Of a stretch of DNA of 64,000 nucleotides, positions 22,775 to 32,894 are shown piece after piece. The notes under the pieces are model-generated. The model did not search any database, was not told the DNA's origin, and saw only the letters and a program-made list of their open reading frames with translations. This DNA comes from Phialocephala subalpina (lineage: Eukaryota > Ascomycota > Leotiomycetes > Helotiales > Mollisiaceae): positions 847,422 to 911,421 of the forward strand of contig FJOG01000005.1 in NCBI GenBank assembly GCA_900073065.1. The letters run 5' to 3'. Within the stretch, counting starts at the first letter, position 1, and each line of letters opens with the position of its first letter. The translations under genes and the position numbers were made by a program.

Positions 22775-23551
22775 TAAGAACCAGGATGTCAGCTGGGGAG
22801 CGAGGGTGATGACTTCTCTGAGTGACTATTGCGGAGAGAATCATCTCCTGAGTCTCCTTGGGCTGAAGCTAGGCTAGGCTAGGCTAGGCTAATAGCATAT
22901 ACGACACCAACCGTGCAAAACTATTCCTATATAAGGAGAGTGGAACGGAACGGAGGATATCTTATTGCACCACAGCTATCACCTTACTTCATGGCAAGGC
23001 CTCAGTTGAAGATCTTTCTACCACTGCTTCCAGCATATGCCTCAAGGAATGTCATATTCTAGCTAGACAATGGACACTCTCAAGATTCAAACAATAATTC
23101 AATCTTCATTTCTCTCCACGTGCATGTGAATCTGTGGGCTTCTGCACCAAGCCTGACAACCCGAAACATCCTCCAAAACCCAATTCAAACCATGAACCGC
23201 CGTCCAAGTCAAAGTTCGGCCAAGTCAAACGACGTTCTGGGCAGTGACATGTCCAACTCTAAATTGACTTTCCATTGCTCACAAACACGAAACACTGAAC
23301 AAGAACTCTCCAAAGTCCTGATTACTGTCATGAAGCTTCTTCATTCATTCTCTTGGCCTTTCAGAGCTCCGGCATGATAGCTGGAATCTGCAATAAATTA
23401 TGAAATACGTTTAGTGGTAGGGTATCAGACGCCATAACTCCCTTTTCCAACCTTCCGTCTCAATGTTTCTAAGCAAATATACCTCCCAACCAACCACCAC
23501 CCCATCAACAGCCTAGTAACTACCACCAGCCACCACGCTGTCCCGCCGCCA
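22775..23551. other. Intergenic region
   Basis: 3' flanks of two convergent genes. It contains a short GGCTA pentanucleotide repeat just after the first gene. The plus-strand ORF at 23120-23377 shows no support as a gene. Confidence 0.5.
22872..22891. repeat. GGCTA pentanucleotide microsatellite
   Basis: Four perfect GGCTA units in the 3' flank of the gene ending at 22774, preceded by a degenerate AGCTA unit. Confidence 0.85.
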
Positions 23552-24879
23552 TCAAGTCTCAAAACTCGTCCCGCTCTTCCCACTCCTCGCATCCCAACTC
23601 CTCTCAGTCCCCTCTCCACCAGGCGTAACACCCCCCCTCCTAACGCCGTCCCTCCTAACCTCATTTACCCCAGCCACATCAACAGAAACCGTAACCTCCC
23701 CCTTAATCCCAATCCTATCCAACCCATACAAATTCTCCACACTATCTTCTCTCCCCATCCCCATTCCCCCACCTCTACTCCCACCATTCCTCCTCCTTCC
23801 TTTCGCCAACCTACTTCCCGTCCTCTCCCCAGGATTCCCAGCTTCGATTGTAGTGACTGTACCAAGTCTATGAGCCTTCCCCATGAACGCAAACGTTTCT
23901 AGACCTGTTTCTTCGCCAGGCGGAAACTCACTAAACACAATATCCGCCCTCGTACTTGCATACAACAAAACATCCAACCACCCATTACAAGCAATCATCG
24001 TGCCCGCCATAACGAAATAACTAAGAGGTACATTATGACCCGCCAACGCTACAATTCTGCCTGCTGCAAGAGGAGCGGTGCAGATGGTGTAGATGAGTGG
24101 ATAGAGGATCATAAGTGGTGTTGCGCCGTGCAGGAGCGGGACTCGAGGGGAAGGGGATGAGTGGCGGGCGGAGGTCCGCAGGAAGAGGAAGATGAAGGTG
24201 TAGATTAGGATTGTGGAGAACATGGCAACGAAGATCCAGAAGTAGTGGAGCCAGAGACGTTCGATGGAGAAGGCTGCGTTGATCCAGCACTTTTCAGATG
24301 GTCAGCAAACTGTCCTCCTCGTAGAAAGCATAGATGCAGGAATTGAGAGGAGCGAAGACGTACCCAAGCCGAAGCTCGCACATAGAAGTCCTTGCCATGA
24401 AGAATTGGGCCAATTGCAGCCATCACATAGACGAATGTCCATGCCGCAGCGATACAGCAGTAGAAAGCCCCAGACGGCAATCTATAGTCCTTCACCACCC
24501 CGAGGAAAGTATGCACCGCAATGGCACAAATAAACACACTGCTGGCCAAGTCCCCCGTCGACACAAACCACCCTTGAGCCCAACATGTCGGCGTCCCCAC
24601 TAGAATCGCATTATTCCTCAACGCGCTTATATTAAGCAAGAACGCACACGCTTGCTGAATATCCGCCAGAAGAAGATTGTAAATCAACAACAAGAATTGA
24701 TTCGGAGGATTATTCGCACCGCTTTTCAATCGCCAAGTTACAAGACGCCAGGTCAAGTAAGCAAACAACGACGTCGAGCAGAAGAAAGACAGAAGACCGA
24801 ATGTCGAGACCGCGACGAGGCCGTGCGATAAGACATCGGGAAGAGGTGCTAACGTCAACGAGGCGTCGTCAAGCTTCAT
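23552..24879 (-). CDS. Seven-transmembrane GPCR-like protein, two exons
   Basis: Exons are 24879-24364 and 24289-23552, with a 74-nt phase-0 intron (GTACGT donor, AAAAG acceptor). The product is 417 residues. Exon 1 carries an extracellular N-terminus and four to five hydrophobic helices (for example AVSTFGLLSFFCSTSLFAYL, QFLLLIYNLLLADIQQACAF). Exon 2 has the remaining helices (YFWIFVAMFSTILIYTFIFL, LMILYPLIYTICTAPLAAGR), then a long basic Gly/Arg/Ser-rich cytoplasmic tail. The layout matches fungal Git3/cAMP-receptor-like heptahelical receptors, which signal through heterotrimeric G proteins. The receptor class is inferred and no ligand can be named. A GPCR-like membrane protein is well supported by the topology. 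Confidence 0.75.
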
Positions 24880-26201
24880 CGTGGCGCTGGTCCGTAGTCC
24901 GTACGGGATTGTTTCCGCTGCGAGACAGAAGACAGAAGCATCTGCAGTGCGAAGAAGAAAGGAATGTTGTTCTAGTTCATATACGGGGAATTTGAATAGA
25001 GTTCTGCGGCTCAGTAATTAAGAAGAGGAGCGAGGAGATCCTGTCCGCTCACGAGCGACGAGGGCTGAAAAAACACCAGAACCAACCTGGTGAGCCGAGC
25101 CAAGGATCAAGGCGCAAACAGCATGGCAGCAAGGATCTCATTCTGAGGCAGGGGCTGATATGCGTTCCGGATGGCCTAGCATGATAGCATCTGGTGCATC
25201 CTCGGCGATTGGCATAATGTTGCAAGCATTGTGCAGATTCTCATGGAGGGGTCCAAGAAGCCATGGTGTGATGCTGACTTTGCGTGTTTGAAGCCCTGCA
25301 ATGGCCCGTGCTAGGCCCCAGCATTCGACCCCAGAGAGATGAAGGACGGACACAATTCAAGTCCCATATTGAATACCAGGCTCGCGGATGAACGGGCTAT
25401 GTGAACCTGACGCAGTGCCTGTTCAAACGAAATGCAAGAAATTTCGAACACTTCGAGGTACAGCGACATGTGCATTTTCCCGCCGTCATCATCTTGGCCG
25501 GGATAAACCGTTGCCGTTGAGATTCGCTGTTGGTCACAGACTCTCAGCTGAAAGGGAAAAACGCCACAAACAGCAACTAAAAGCAAACGGAGTTCTCAAA
25601 CAGGAAAAGGGAACCAATTGACGTGCGGGAAAATTTCAAATTAACGAGAACAGCATGGTCAGGGGTTGTTTAAGTTGTTCGAGATCGAGAGAAATAGCGG
25701 CTCAAATCTATGTCTTGCCTTTGAACGGAAGGTACTCCGGGGAATGGCGTCGATGGTGGCAGCTTCCCGAGGGATTATGTCTCATATTGAGATCACGATC
25801 TTCCACGTGGGCGGGTCTGGAAGGGTCGAACGAGATGACGGCCTGGTTGTGGCAGGTAAGACTTTGTGTTTCACTCCACGTGATATGTAGTGCTTAGAAT
25901 CAAGGGGGGAAACTTATGGAGAATTTCATGATGGTTGAGTTTGGGTGTTTAGTAAAAAGGTTCGCCAAGGTAATATAAAAATTTTATGTGGTATATATGA
26001 TCGACAAGAATAACATAAATTTAAGTCAAGTGGGACATTGAAACCATCCATGAACCTAGTGTTGATGATGATCCCAATGTTTGTTTCAACTCCACGAAAG
26101 TTCAGCAGGAAACCATCATGACGGAAGCCCAGAAGTGAAAAAGGCGTTTGTCAAATTCAAGTCGTGACCTCTCAATTACCGTTTGTCGGACTTGTCCGAG
26201 T
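24880..26201. other. Intergenic region
   Basis: Upstream region of the receptor-like gene and 3' flank of the next gene. Only overlapping chance ORFs below 92 codons are present. The stretch 25930-26040 is AT-rich. A CACGTG hexamer lies near 25877. Confidence 0.5.
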
Positions 26202-26847
26202 TCAACTCAACAATGGCTGTCTTTCACCCTGCTCTTGTCCCGCTGTCGCTTCCCGATCCTCAGGCGGACCGCTGTCTTCGTACCGCTTCTCGACAAGGGA
26301 ATAGATGAGCGTAGGATAGTACAGGATGCTGCTCGAGTCATTAGCACATGCTTTTCCAACGGCTGCGTAGCCTGTCCTTCGGGTCTGTCGGGAGGACACA
26401 TACAATAATAAGATAACACTAATCGCAGCTCTAGTGATCCTGGGTCCTCGTGGACCATTGTAGTAATACCAGTAATGATGTTCGGGACCAAAGATCGTGT
26501 CAAGCAATAACCACAGCCAAACGCCAGTAGCTAGTCCCGATTTTGCCTCCTCAAAATACAACGTGATGGTCTTGCTCATGTTGGCATTGCGCTGAACGAA
26601 GACCGTGAAGATGATGCCTGCGGCAAACATGGCGTTGAAAGTCGACGCGCTTTGGTGACATCAGTCAATGCAATTGGACAAAAATAAGAAGAATTTTTTT
26701 GACTCACATGAAGTCGTACATAGGGATGCTTGGTAGGAATAATGATTGCATGGCAACACCGCCCATCACAAACATCGGTGGGAAGGCCACAACAGCTTGG
26801 AACAGACCCGTGGTGCGGGCCATTTGGCGGCCAACCGAAGCCGACAT
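26202..26847 (-). CDS. Small multi-spanning membrane protein, two exons
   Basis: Exons are 26847-26708 and 26649-26202. The 58-nt intron (GTGAGT donor) splits an isoleucine codon and keeps the frame, giving 195 residues. I chose ATG 26847 because upstream in-frame codons lack an ATG. Hydrophobic segments occur at TTGLFQAVVAFPPMFVMGGVA, FNAMFAAGIIFTVFVQ, GVWLWLLLDTIFG and ISVILLLYVSS, followed by a hydrophilic, acidic C-terminal tail ending in QPLLS. It looks like a four-helix membrane protein. I do not recognise the family; it resembles hypothetical fungal integral membrane proteins. Confidence 0.6.
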
Positions 26848-27220
26848 ATTTTCGGATAGTCTTCTTGAGAATGGTCGAAGAACACGGGGTAACAAACATA
26901 ACTTATTGAAAGGAGACGAAGTGATAGTGAGATGCGACAGTTTTTACACTGTTGCAGAATATGGCAGCCTAATGCAGGATTGAGGATCTGCCAAGGAGAG
27001 AAATGGAGGGAGCAGGCAACGAGATTTGAGAAATATACCCCCAGTATCCTTCAGTCTCGTAAGAATTGGTCAATGGGAGTAATAGACTGGCATAATGTTC
27101 CCAATCCTCTTGACTTGCTGTGTTGTGGAAGCATCACCCACACTTGCGATGATTTTGGAGCTTGAACATTGAAGAAGACAGGATTCCTTGCAGCTTCAGA
27201 TATTGTCGAGAATACCATAG

Positions 27221-27655
27221 CTACTTTACGCTTGAATATCTCGCAGAGCGACTTAATATCCGGCACAAAGACACTTGCTCTTTCTCGCCGCCCTTCAAGG
27301 AGGGGTCTCCAACCCCAGCGCAGACATTCGAGGACGGTGCCTTGATATTTTCCTTCATTATCGTCGCAATAGTAGATTGATAGATGGTAATATTTCTCAA
27401 AGACGCTATAGTGTATATCCCATCTCTCGAGGTATGGATTCCTGTGGTTTGGCGGGCAGGTAAGAAGTTCGTTCCGGAATCTCGAGGAACGCAGTGGAGG
27501 ATCGCATACTCGGTGGACTCGATAAGAAGTATCTCTTTCCATAGATCAATATCAATATTCCCTCCTCTAGCTTGCGCAGTCGATATAAAAGGCAGAACCG
27601 TCTCGAGCGTCCGCAATGGAGGGAGGGTGTCGTCAAGTCGTGGAAGTGTAAGGTT
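27221..27655 (-). pseudogene. Hypothetical coding fragment without a start codon
   Basis: A continuous frame reads TLPRLDDTLPPLRTLETVL, then PFISTAQARGGNIDIDLWKE, IESTEYAILHCVPRD and later GVGDPSLKGGEKEQVSLCRI. This is convincingly protein-like, but there is no ATG before residue ~90 and an in-frame TGA at 27656-27658 closes the frame upstream. A GTAAAG donor-like site follows ARYSS near the 3' end, so more exons could follow. It may be an internal exon of a gene I could not complete, or a decayed gene. No family is recognised. Confidence 0.35.
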
Positions 27656-28138
27656 TCAAAGGTTCTGGAGTGGATTCGAAGGAGACTGCAGCATTGCCGT
27701 CTGCTGCATTGAGAATTTCGGTGTTCTAGAAGGCAGCATCCGCAGATTTGCTGCAGACGAGTGGTTCGCGGTGGTTGGTTGTGGTCTGGTGTGTTGAGCG
27801 CCAGCTTGATTGCCCAAGGCGCTGGGGCTGCTGACCAATCACGCTCAAGCATGCTGAGTGGTAGCCATTTTCTTTACTCTAGCAGATGATCATGTATCTC
27901 ACTGAAGTGGAAGGTGTATCAAGTCATAATTTACATTCTATAAGGGTATTTTGCAAAACAGTAGACGTCCTCCCATCGATCCTTTCATCCAAAGAATGAC
28001 ACAACGCCAACCTTGTCAAAAACGAGCCAAACTCGGCAAAGCAAGAACTCCCTGCATTCATTCGTCCTCAGTAGGCTTTTCGTCCCTCCCATCATCCAGA
28101 GGAATTCACAGACACCTTCTCCAGCCTCCTTCCAGCCC

Positions 28139-28573
28139 TCAAACAGTCTCCCTCCCAAACTTCGCCCGAACCTCATTCTCCTCCTCCTCACCCTCAAACG
28201 CACCCATCTGCACTTGTCCAGCATCGGGCTGATTCGTCGCTCGAACACCATTCTGTCTCGCAATGAGCCTTTCCCTCGAAGACTCCCAGTACTTCTCAAG
28301 CTTCTCCTTCTGGTTCGAATAAAAATCAGGTCCCTTTTTGACCAACCATTGGAACGTCAGGACGACAAGCATACAGGCCAGCCAAAGTCCGCCAACCACG
28401 ATGGCAAAGCATGCTATGAAGAGAAACATGTACCAGACGTAGAGGACTGTCATCAAAAAGACATCTTTGATTGATAGCCAGCTGAAGTCTTCTGCTATGG
28501 ATGTGGCTGTTGCGGAAGGGGATGGAGCAGTAGCGGTCGCGAGATCGGCGGCTGTTGAGGATGCTGCGTCCAT
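28139..28573 (-). CDS. Small single-pass membrane protein
   Basis: I place the start at ATG 28573 (MDAASSTAADLATATAPSPS), which follows a good leader (CAACATGG), although the frame is open further upstream. The product is 144 residues. It has a Ser/Ala/Thr-rich N-terminus, one long hydrophobic region (LMTVLYVWYMFLFIACFAIV, continuing into VVGGLWLACMLVVLTF; possibly two passes), then a basic helix (NQKEKLEKYWESSRERLIAR) and an acidic C-terminus. A TATA-like element lies about 135 bp upstream. The family is unknown; it resembles short fungal membrane-anchored hypothetical proteins. Confidence 0.6.
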   Translation of the reverse strand: MDAASSTAADLATATAPSPSATATSIAEDFSWLSIKDVFLMTVLYVWYMFLFIACFAIVVGGLWLACMLVVLTFQWLVKKGPDFYSNQKEKLEKYWESSRERLIARQNGVRATNQPDAGQVQMGAFEGEEEENEVRAKFGRETV

Positions 28574-28708
28574 GTTGAAAGTGTTTTGATAGATGATAGG
28601 ATGATAGGATGATAGATTGGGTGGTAGAGGTGTTTGAGGTTGGATGTTTAGATGCGGTATGCAATGACAGTTCTGCTTGGTTGTTGACGATGGCGATTCA
28701 GGAACCCT

Positions 28709-28715
28709 TATATAA
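28709..28715 (-). promoter_or_regulatory. TATA-like element of the 28573 gene
   Basis: On the minus strand the sequence reads TATATAA about 135 bases before the proposed ATG at 28573, supporting that start over the longer upstream reading. Confidence 0.4.
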
Positions 28716-30249
28716 ATGTACCCAGCCCTGAAGAGGGTGAAAGCGAGCACGACTCCTAAACCAGGTTCATACATCGTAGCTTCCTGACTGCTCAGCCTTC
28801 CCACAAGAGCGTGAAGCAAAAGTTGTTCAAATGCACAACCGCTCAAAATGCCTGGTTCACCGAGCGTCCATGAGCCTTTCAACAGTATTGAAAACAACGA
28901 CGTGGCAGAAGACTCGAAAGACCATAGGTCAGAAAATCCGGAGAGCCGAAGGAGTGCATTGAAAAGGGGTGCATGACTTCATCGCGGACTCCCACGACAA
29001 TGTCTCAAAGGAACTGATGGAAGCGCACTCGACAAATGGTGGGGTTTGGAAATGGGCGACGTGCAGAAATTCAATGAACAAGCTTTTCCCCATCCATTCA
29101 CCGTGTGGGCATCCAAGCCGTGCGAGGCACTCTTGACAAGCTATAGTCCGCTTTGAGATTCAGATAGAGGCTCTGCCACCGCCCAAAAGCTTGAGATGTG
29201 GGTGGAGAAATCTGCACAGCCTCCTGGTTGATTTCTGAGCGCTTCTCAGTCACTTACCCGAACTAATCGTTGACTTTAGATTGTGACGTAGAACGAAGAT
29301 AAGCGATGCAATCCTCACTTCTGCGGTTGATGAGGCCAAGAACTTGAGTTCGCAAAGAATAGAAAAAGCGTGCGAAAATGAAAGGAGGAATGCAAGGCGA
29401 GGAGAATTAGGCTTGAGCGAAAGTATCTAGCCTAACTCGCTTAATGACTAATTAGATCCACTCTTTATGGTGTTTTATGATTTCGAGTGAAGCTTTCACT
29501 TCCATCTTCACCCAAAAATGTCGAATTTTTAATCAGCCGTGATATATTTGTCGTTTCTGGTTATTTGATTTTTGCGCTTCAGAAATTTATTCTATATCCA
29601 CGTTACTGTTTTTATTCAGCCTTTAATATTAAAAAAAATTGCTATTCTTGACCGGTTTCTCACTGAAAAATGTTGCGGTCGGGCAACTTGCTCTCGAAGC
29701 AAAAAAGAATCGCATCCTCGATGAAGGGAAAGCACCAAAATTTGTTAAAAATACAAAAGACTCAAGCACAACCCGACCTGCGGGGTGTGGTGTAGAGAAC
29801 CTAATTTAATAGGTTACTTGAAGCTCGCGTTGGTGTATAACTTCCACTCGGCATTTTCCCTTCGAGTACGTCCGTGGCGACCCAGAGACACAACTACATT
29901 CCAATACATCAAGCCTGATGTTTTGCTGTTGCGCTCTGTTGGAAGAATTGTGTTTATTTAAATCTATATACCGTTTAAGTGGCTAGCGGGGCTAGAGAGC
30001 TTAGACCTACCGAGTTTGATGCGTTTGTCCTTCATGGCTATGGACATTCTTTCCTTCTCACTCCAGTTCCGCGGCGGAAAACTCACAAGCCTGCTGAAGC
30101 CTGAAGGTGAATGTACTTTATCATACAGGAAGAAACCCGAGCAATCATGGACCAAATTGTGCCCATCTTCTTCATGAGGGGCGGACATTGGGATGGGTAT
30201 GTTGCGCGCTGACCATATCCGCCAGCGCTCCTTCTTAACTTGAGGTTGT

Positions 30250-30430
30250 TTTGTTGCGTGTCGTGAGGACAGTTGCCCCTTCCTCATTCGATAACAAGGT
30301 GCTTTGTTGCGCATCAGAAGTACCAATGTCCCTTCCTAATCTAAATGTTGAATTGTTATGTTACCTATCGAGAGGACAATTGTCCCTTCCTTATTCGAAC
30401 TTCTCTTTCCTTGTTGCATATCGCAAATGA
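30250..30430. repeat. Degenerate 53-bp tandem repeat, about 3.5 copies
   Basis: The landmark TTGTTGC (or TATGTTAC) recurs at about 30251, 30304, 30357 and 30411. Each is followed by GAGGAC/GAAGTAC, then CC(C)CTTCCT and ATTCG-like words in the same order. Copies differ at many positions, so this is an old tandem array. One more partial copy (GTTGCATATCGCGAGG) appears near 30660. Confidence 0.6.
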
Positions 30431-30908
30431 ATAGACAACGATCTCGGCCTTACCTAGACTCTAACTCATACTCTACTCCTTTCTTTCTGGTTCATTCTGT
30501 TGTTTTGCATTGGGCTTGGTCTGAAGATATACTTTCCGCTAAACAAGCGTACCAGCTTCTTATTATCAGAATCCTAATTCTAAATTCCATGAAATTAGGT
30601 TCAGCAGTGTGAGTCAAACTCTGTGAGCCAACTTCCAAGTATTCATTTTGTGTTACGATTGTTGCATATCGCGAGGCTGAGGCCAGAGTACAAATACTGC
30701 TGTGCCCATGCTCTGCCAGGATCATGGCACGTGATTTGAGTATTTTCGTCGTTGTATTGGTTGTGTTGGCAAGAGATTGAAGACAGTTAGAAGGGCAGAG
30801 AGTGTGAATGATCTTTTGCTATCACAACACAATTAAGCGGAGTTAACTTCTTCAACCACACGTCCACGCACCTCCCAATTCAAACTTTTATCACAACTCC
30901 CTCCCTCC

Positions 30909-32212
30909 TCACCTAGGAGCAATAGCCCTCCCCGTAACCAAATCCAACACCCACCCCACTACAATTAACACTTTTTGTCTCCACGTTCTCGTCCAAAGAA
31001 AATTCTTACTCCTCCACGCAATCCAAGCCTGCGCCCCCGAATAATCCTGCTTCCCACTAATAACCCCATCATTCTGTCCTAGATACGCCACTAGTGCTGC
31101 TTGTTCATACTTAAACGGCTTTTCAAACCCTCTATTCAAACTCTTTGCAAGGTAGGTACCTTTTTGACAAGCAACTTCAGCCGTGGTCGGGAGACGCGCG
31201 TCTTCGACATCAGCGCAATCGCCTAGGGCGAAGGCTGAGTCGATGAGAGAGGAGTCCGGGGAGGAGTAGATACGCAGGAAATCATCGGTGAGGATCCGTG
31301 GGTTGCGGGGTGTTTTCTTGACGGGTAGACTTTCGACGAGAGGTGAGCATTTATTCCCTGTAGCCCAGATAACCAACCCAGCTGCAATTCTTCCCTTCTC
31401 TTTCGTGTACAAACAATCTTTCTCGACCTTCTCAATATGTGATCCCGTCAAAACTTCAACATTCCGTTTATCGAAACTAGACATGGCGTATTCTTGCAAC
31501 TTTTTATCGAATCCCGACAAGACGTTCTCGGCGATGTCGTGGATCGTGATGGAGACTTTGCCTTTTAGGTGAGGATACAGTTTTGCGTAGCTGGTGGAAA
31601 AGAGGTCAGAGAGTTCGGACGAGACCTCTACGCCTGTTGGTCCGGCGCCGACGATGACGAAGTGGAGGAGCTCGCGTTGTTGTTGTTCTGTGAGGCCGGG
31701 GATGGAGGCTTTCTCGAAGTTGTTTTGCACTCGAGATGAGACTTTCATGGCATCTTTGACGTTTCGGAGGAAGAGAGCATTTTCTGCTACTCCTGGGGTG
31801 CCAAAGGTTTGGTTTACGCACTTGGGTTCTCGTCAGTCTGATCTTCTGAGCATTTTGGGAGTGGTGAACCTACCCCAGGAGCAACAACCACGATATCATA
31901 TCCAAGCTCGAAGTCTTGCGCGGGTGGGTCTTTGAAGTGTGCCTGACATTTGGCACTCTTCCCCTTGAAATCGATGTCCAAGACACGTGCTTTGATGTAC
32001 TTGATCCTCTTTCCAGTATGTCGTATCGGTGTCTCGACTAAGCTGTAATCATACAATCCACAAGCAGCACTCGCAAGCAACGGAGTATAAGGTGTCGTGG
32101 CTTCTGGGGAGACGACGGTAATAGAGTATTTAGTTTCGTCGAGAGAAGTTGCAAGTGTGGAGCCGGCCCAGCCGGACCCGATAATCAGAATTGCTTGTTT
32201 AGATGAAGGCAT
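30909..32212 (-). CDS. Type II NADH dehydrogenase / AIF-like FAD oxidoreductase, two exons
   Basis: Exons are 32212-31874 and 31820-30909, with a 53-nt phase-0 intron (GTAGGT donor). The product is 416 residues. An FAD-binding Rossmann motif, IIGSGWAGSTLA, sits at the very N-terminus (about 10-20). A second nucleotide motif, IVGAGPTGVE, lies near 170, where NADH binds. A later FALGDCAD motif contacts FAD. The C-terminus has a hydrophobic amphipathic segment (KVLIVVGWVLDLVTGRAI) like the membrane-anchoring tail of NDH-2 enzymes. These single-subunit enzymes pass electrons from NAD(P)H to ubiquinone without proton pumping. Unlike typical mitochondrial Nde/Ndi proteins there is no visible targeting presequence, so localisation is uncertain. 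An AMID/FSP1-like quinone reductase is the main alternative. Confidence 0.85.
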
Positions 32213-32894
32213 CCTGAATGCTGGAACGAATGATATTTAGCGAAAAATTGATCAGATAAAGTCAAATTCACGATTGATAATTAAATTGCAATGGATTTGA
32301 AGAGACTTGAGGGGCTAAGCAGGTATTCGATCTGATAACGTCATTGCCTACAAGGGTAGGAAAGTATATCGACAACATCAAACTAGTTATCAACAAAAAA
32401 TTTTTATAGATAAAATCGGCATTATATCTCAAAGATACGGCATCTTACTGGTAGGTCAACTAAGATCGTTGAGCTGAGGATCCCGTGGGAAACCGCACAG
32501 ATATCTGTCACGTGACAGATATGATTTCTGCTTGCTCATAGGAGCATCACAGCGTTTAGAAGCCCCTCAGAGACTGAAACCAGAGAAAGAAGACTCACGA
32601 GTCCGAAAAGAAAACATCCATCTCCTCATGATTATCATTACAATGTACGTTAGTTACATCCCGGTAGCAACGAGCAACATGGGTCTTCCCAAGCTTACAA
32701 GACTCCAGTCCTTCGCCGCGAGGCAATATCTATGTCTGAACAACCACTACAATACAAGGACGAATTCGCCGCGCTCCATGAGAGCATAATTCTCATATAC
32801 GCCGCACCAACCCTCAGCCCATAATGTACAAAAACAATTTCAATTGAGGTACAATGCATACCTTCTTTCCCATCGTAAACGTGGACGTGCGAAT
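32213..32894. other. Intergenic region, partly AT-rich
   Basis: Upstream DNA of the NADH dehydrogenase gene. It is AT-rich around 32380-32440 and holds the perfect 22-bp palindrome at 32501-32522. No supported gene. Confidence 0.55.
32501..32522. promoter_or_regulatory. Perfect 22-bp palindrome centred on a CACGTG E-box
   Basis: An exact palindrome of 22 bases with ATATCTGT arms flanks the central CACGTG hexamer. It lies 289 bp upstream of the NADH dehydrogenase ATG. CACGTG is the core site of bHLH factors such as Cbf1 and of several bZIPs. The long symmetric arms suggest a strong dimer-binding site, but binding is inferred. Confidence 0.5.

Larger units (their letters stand above)
28574..30908. 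other. Long intergenic region
   Basis: No supported gene in 2.3 kb. It is AT-rich between 29450 and 29780 and contains the 53-bp degenerate tandem repeat at 30250-30430. The minus-strand ORF at 29964-30326 overlaps that repeat and shows no recognisable protein features. Confidence 0.5.
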
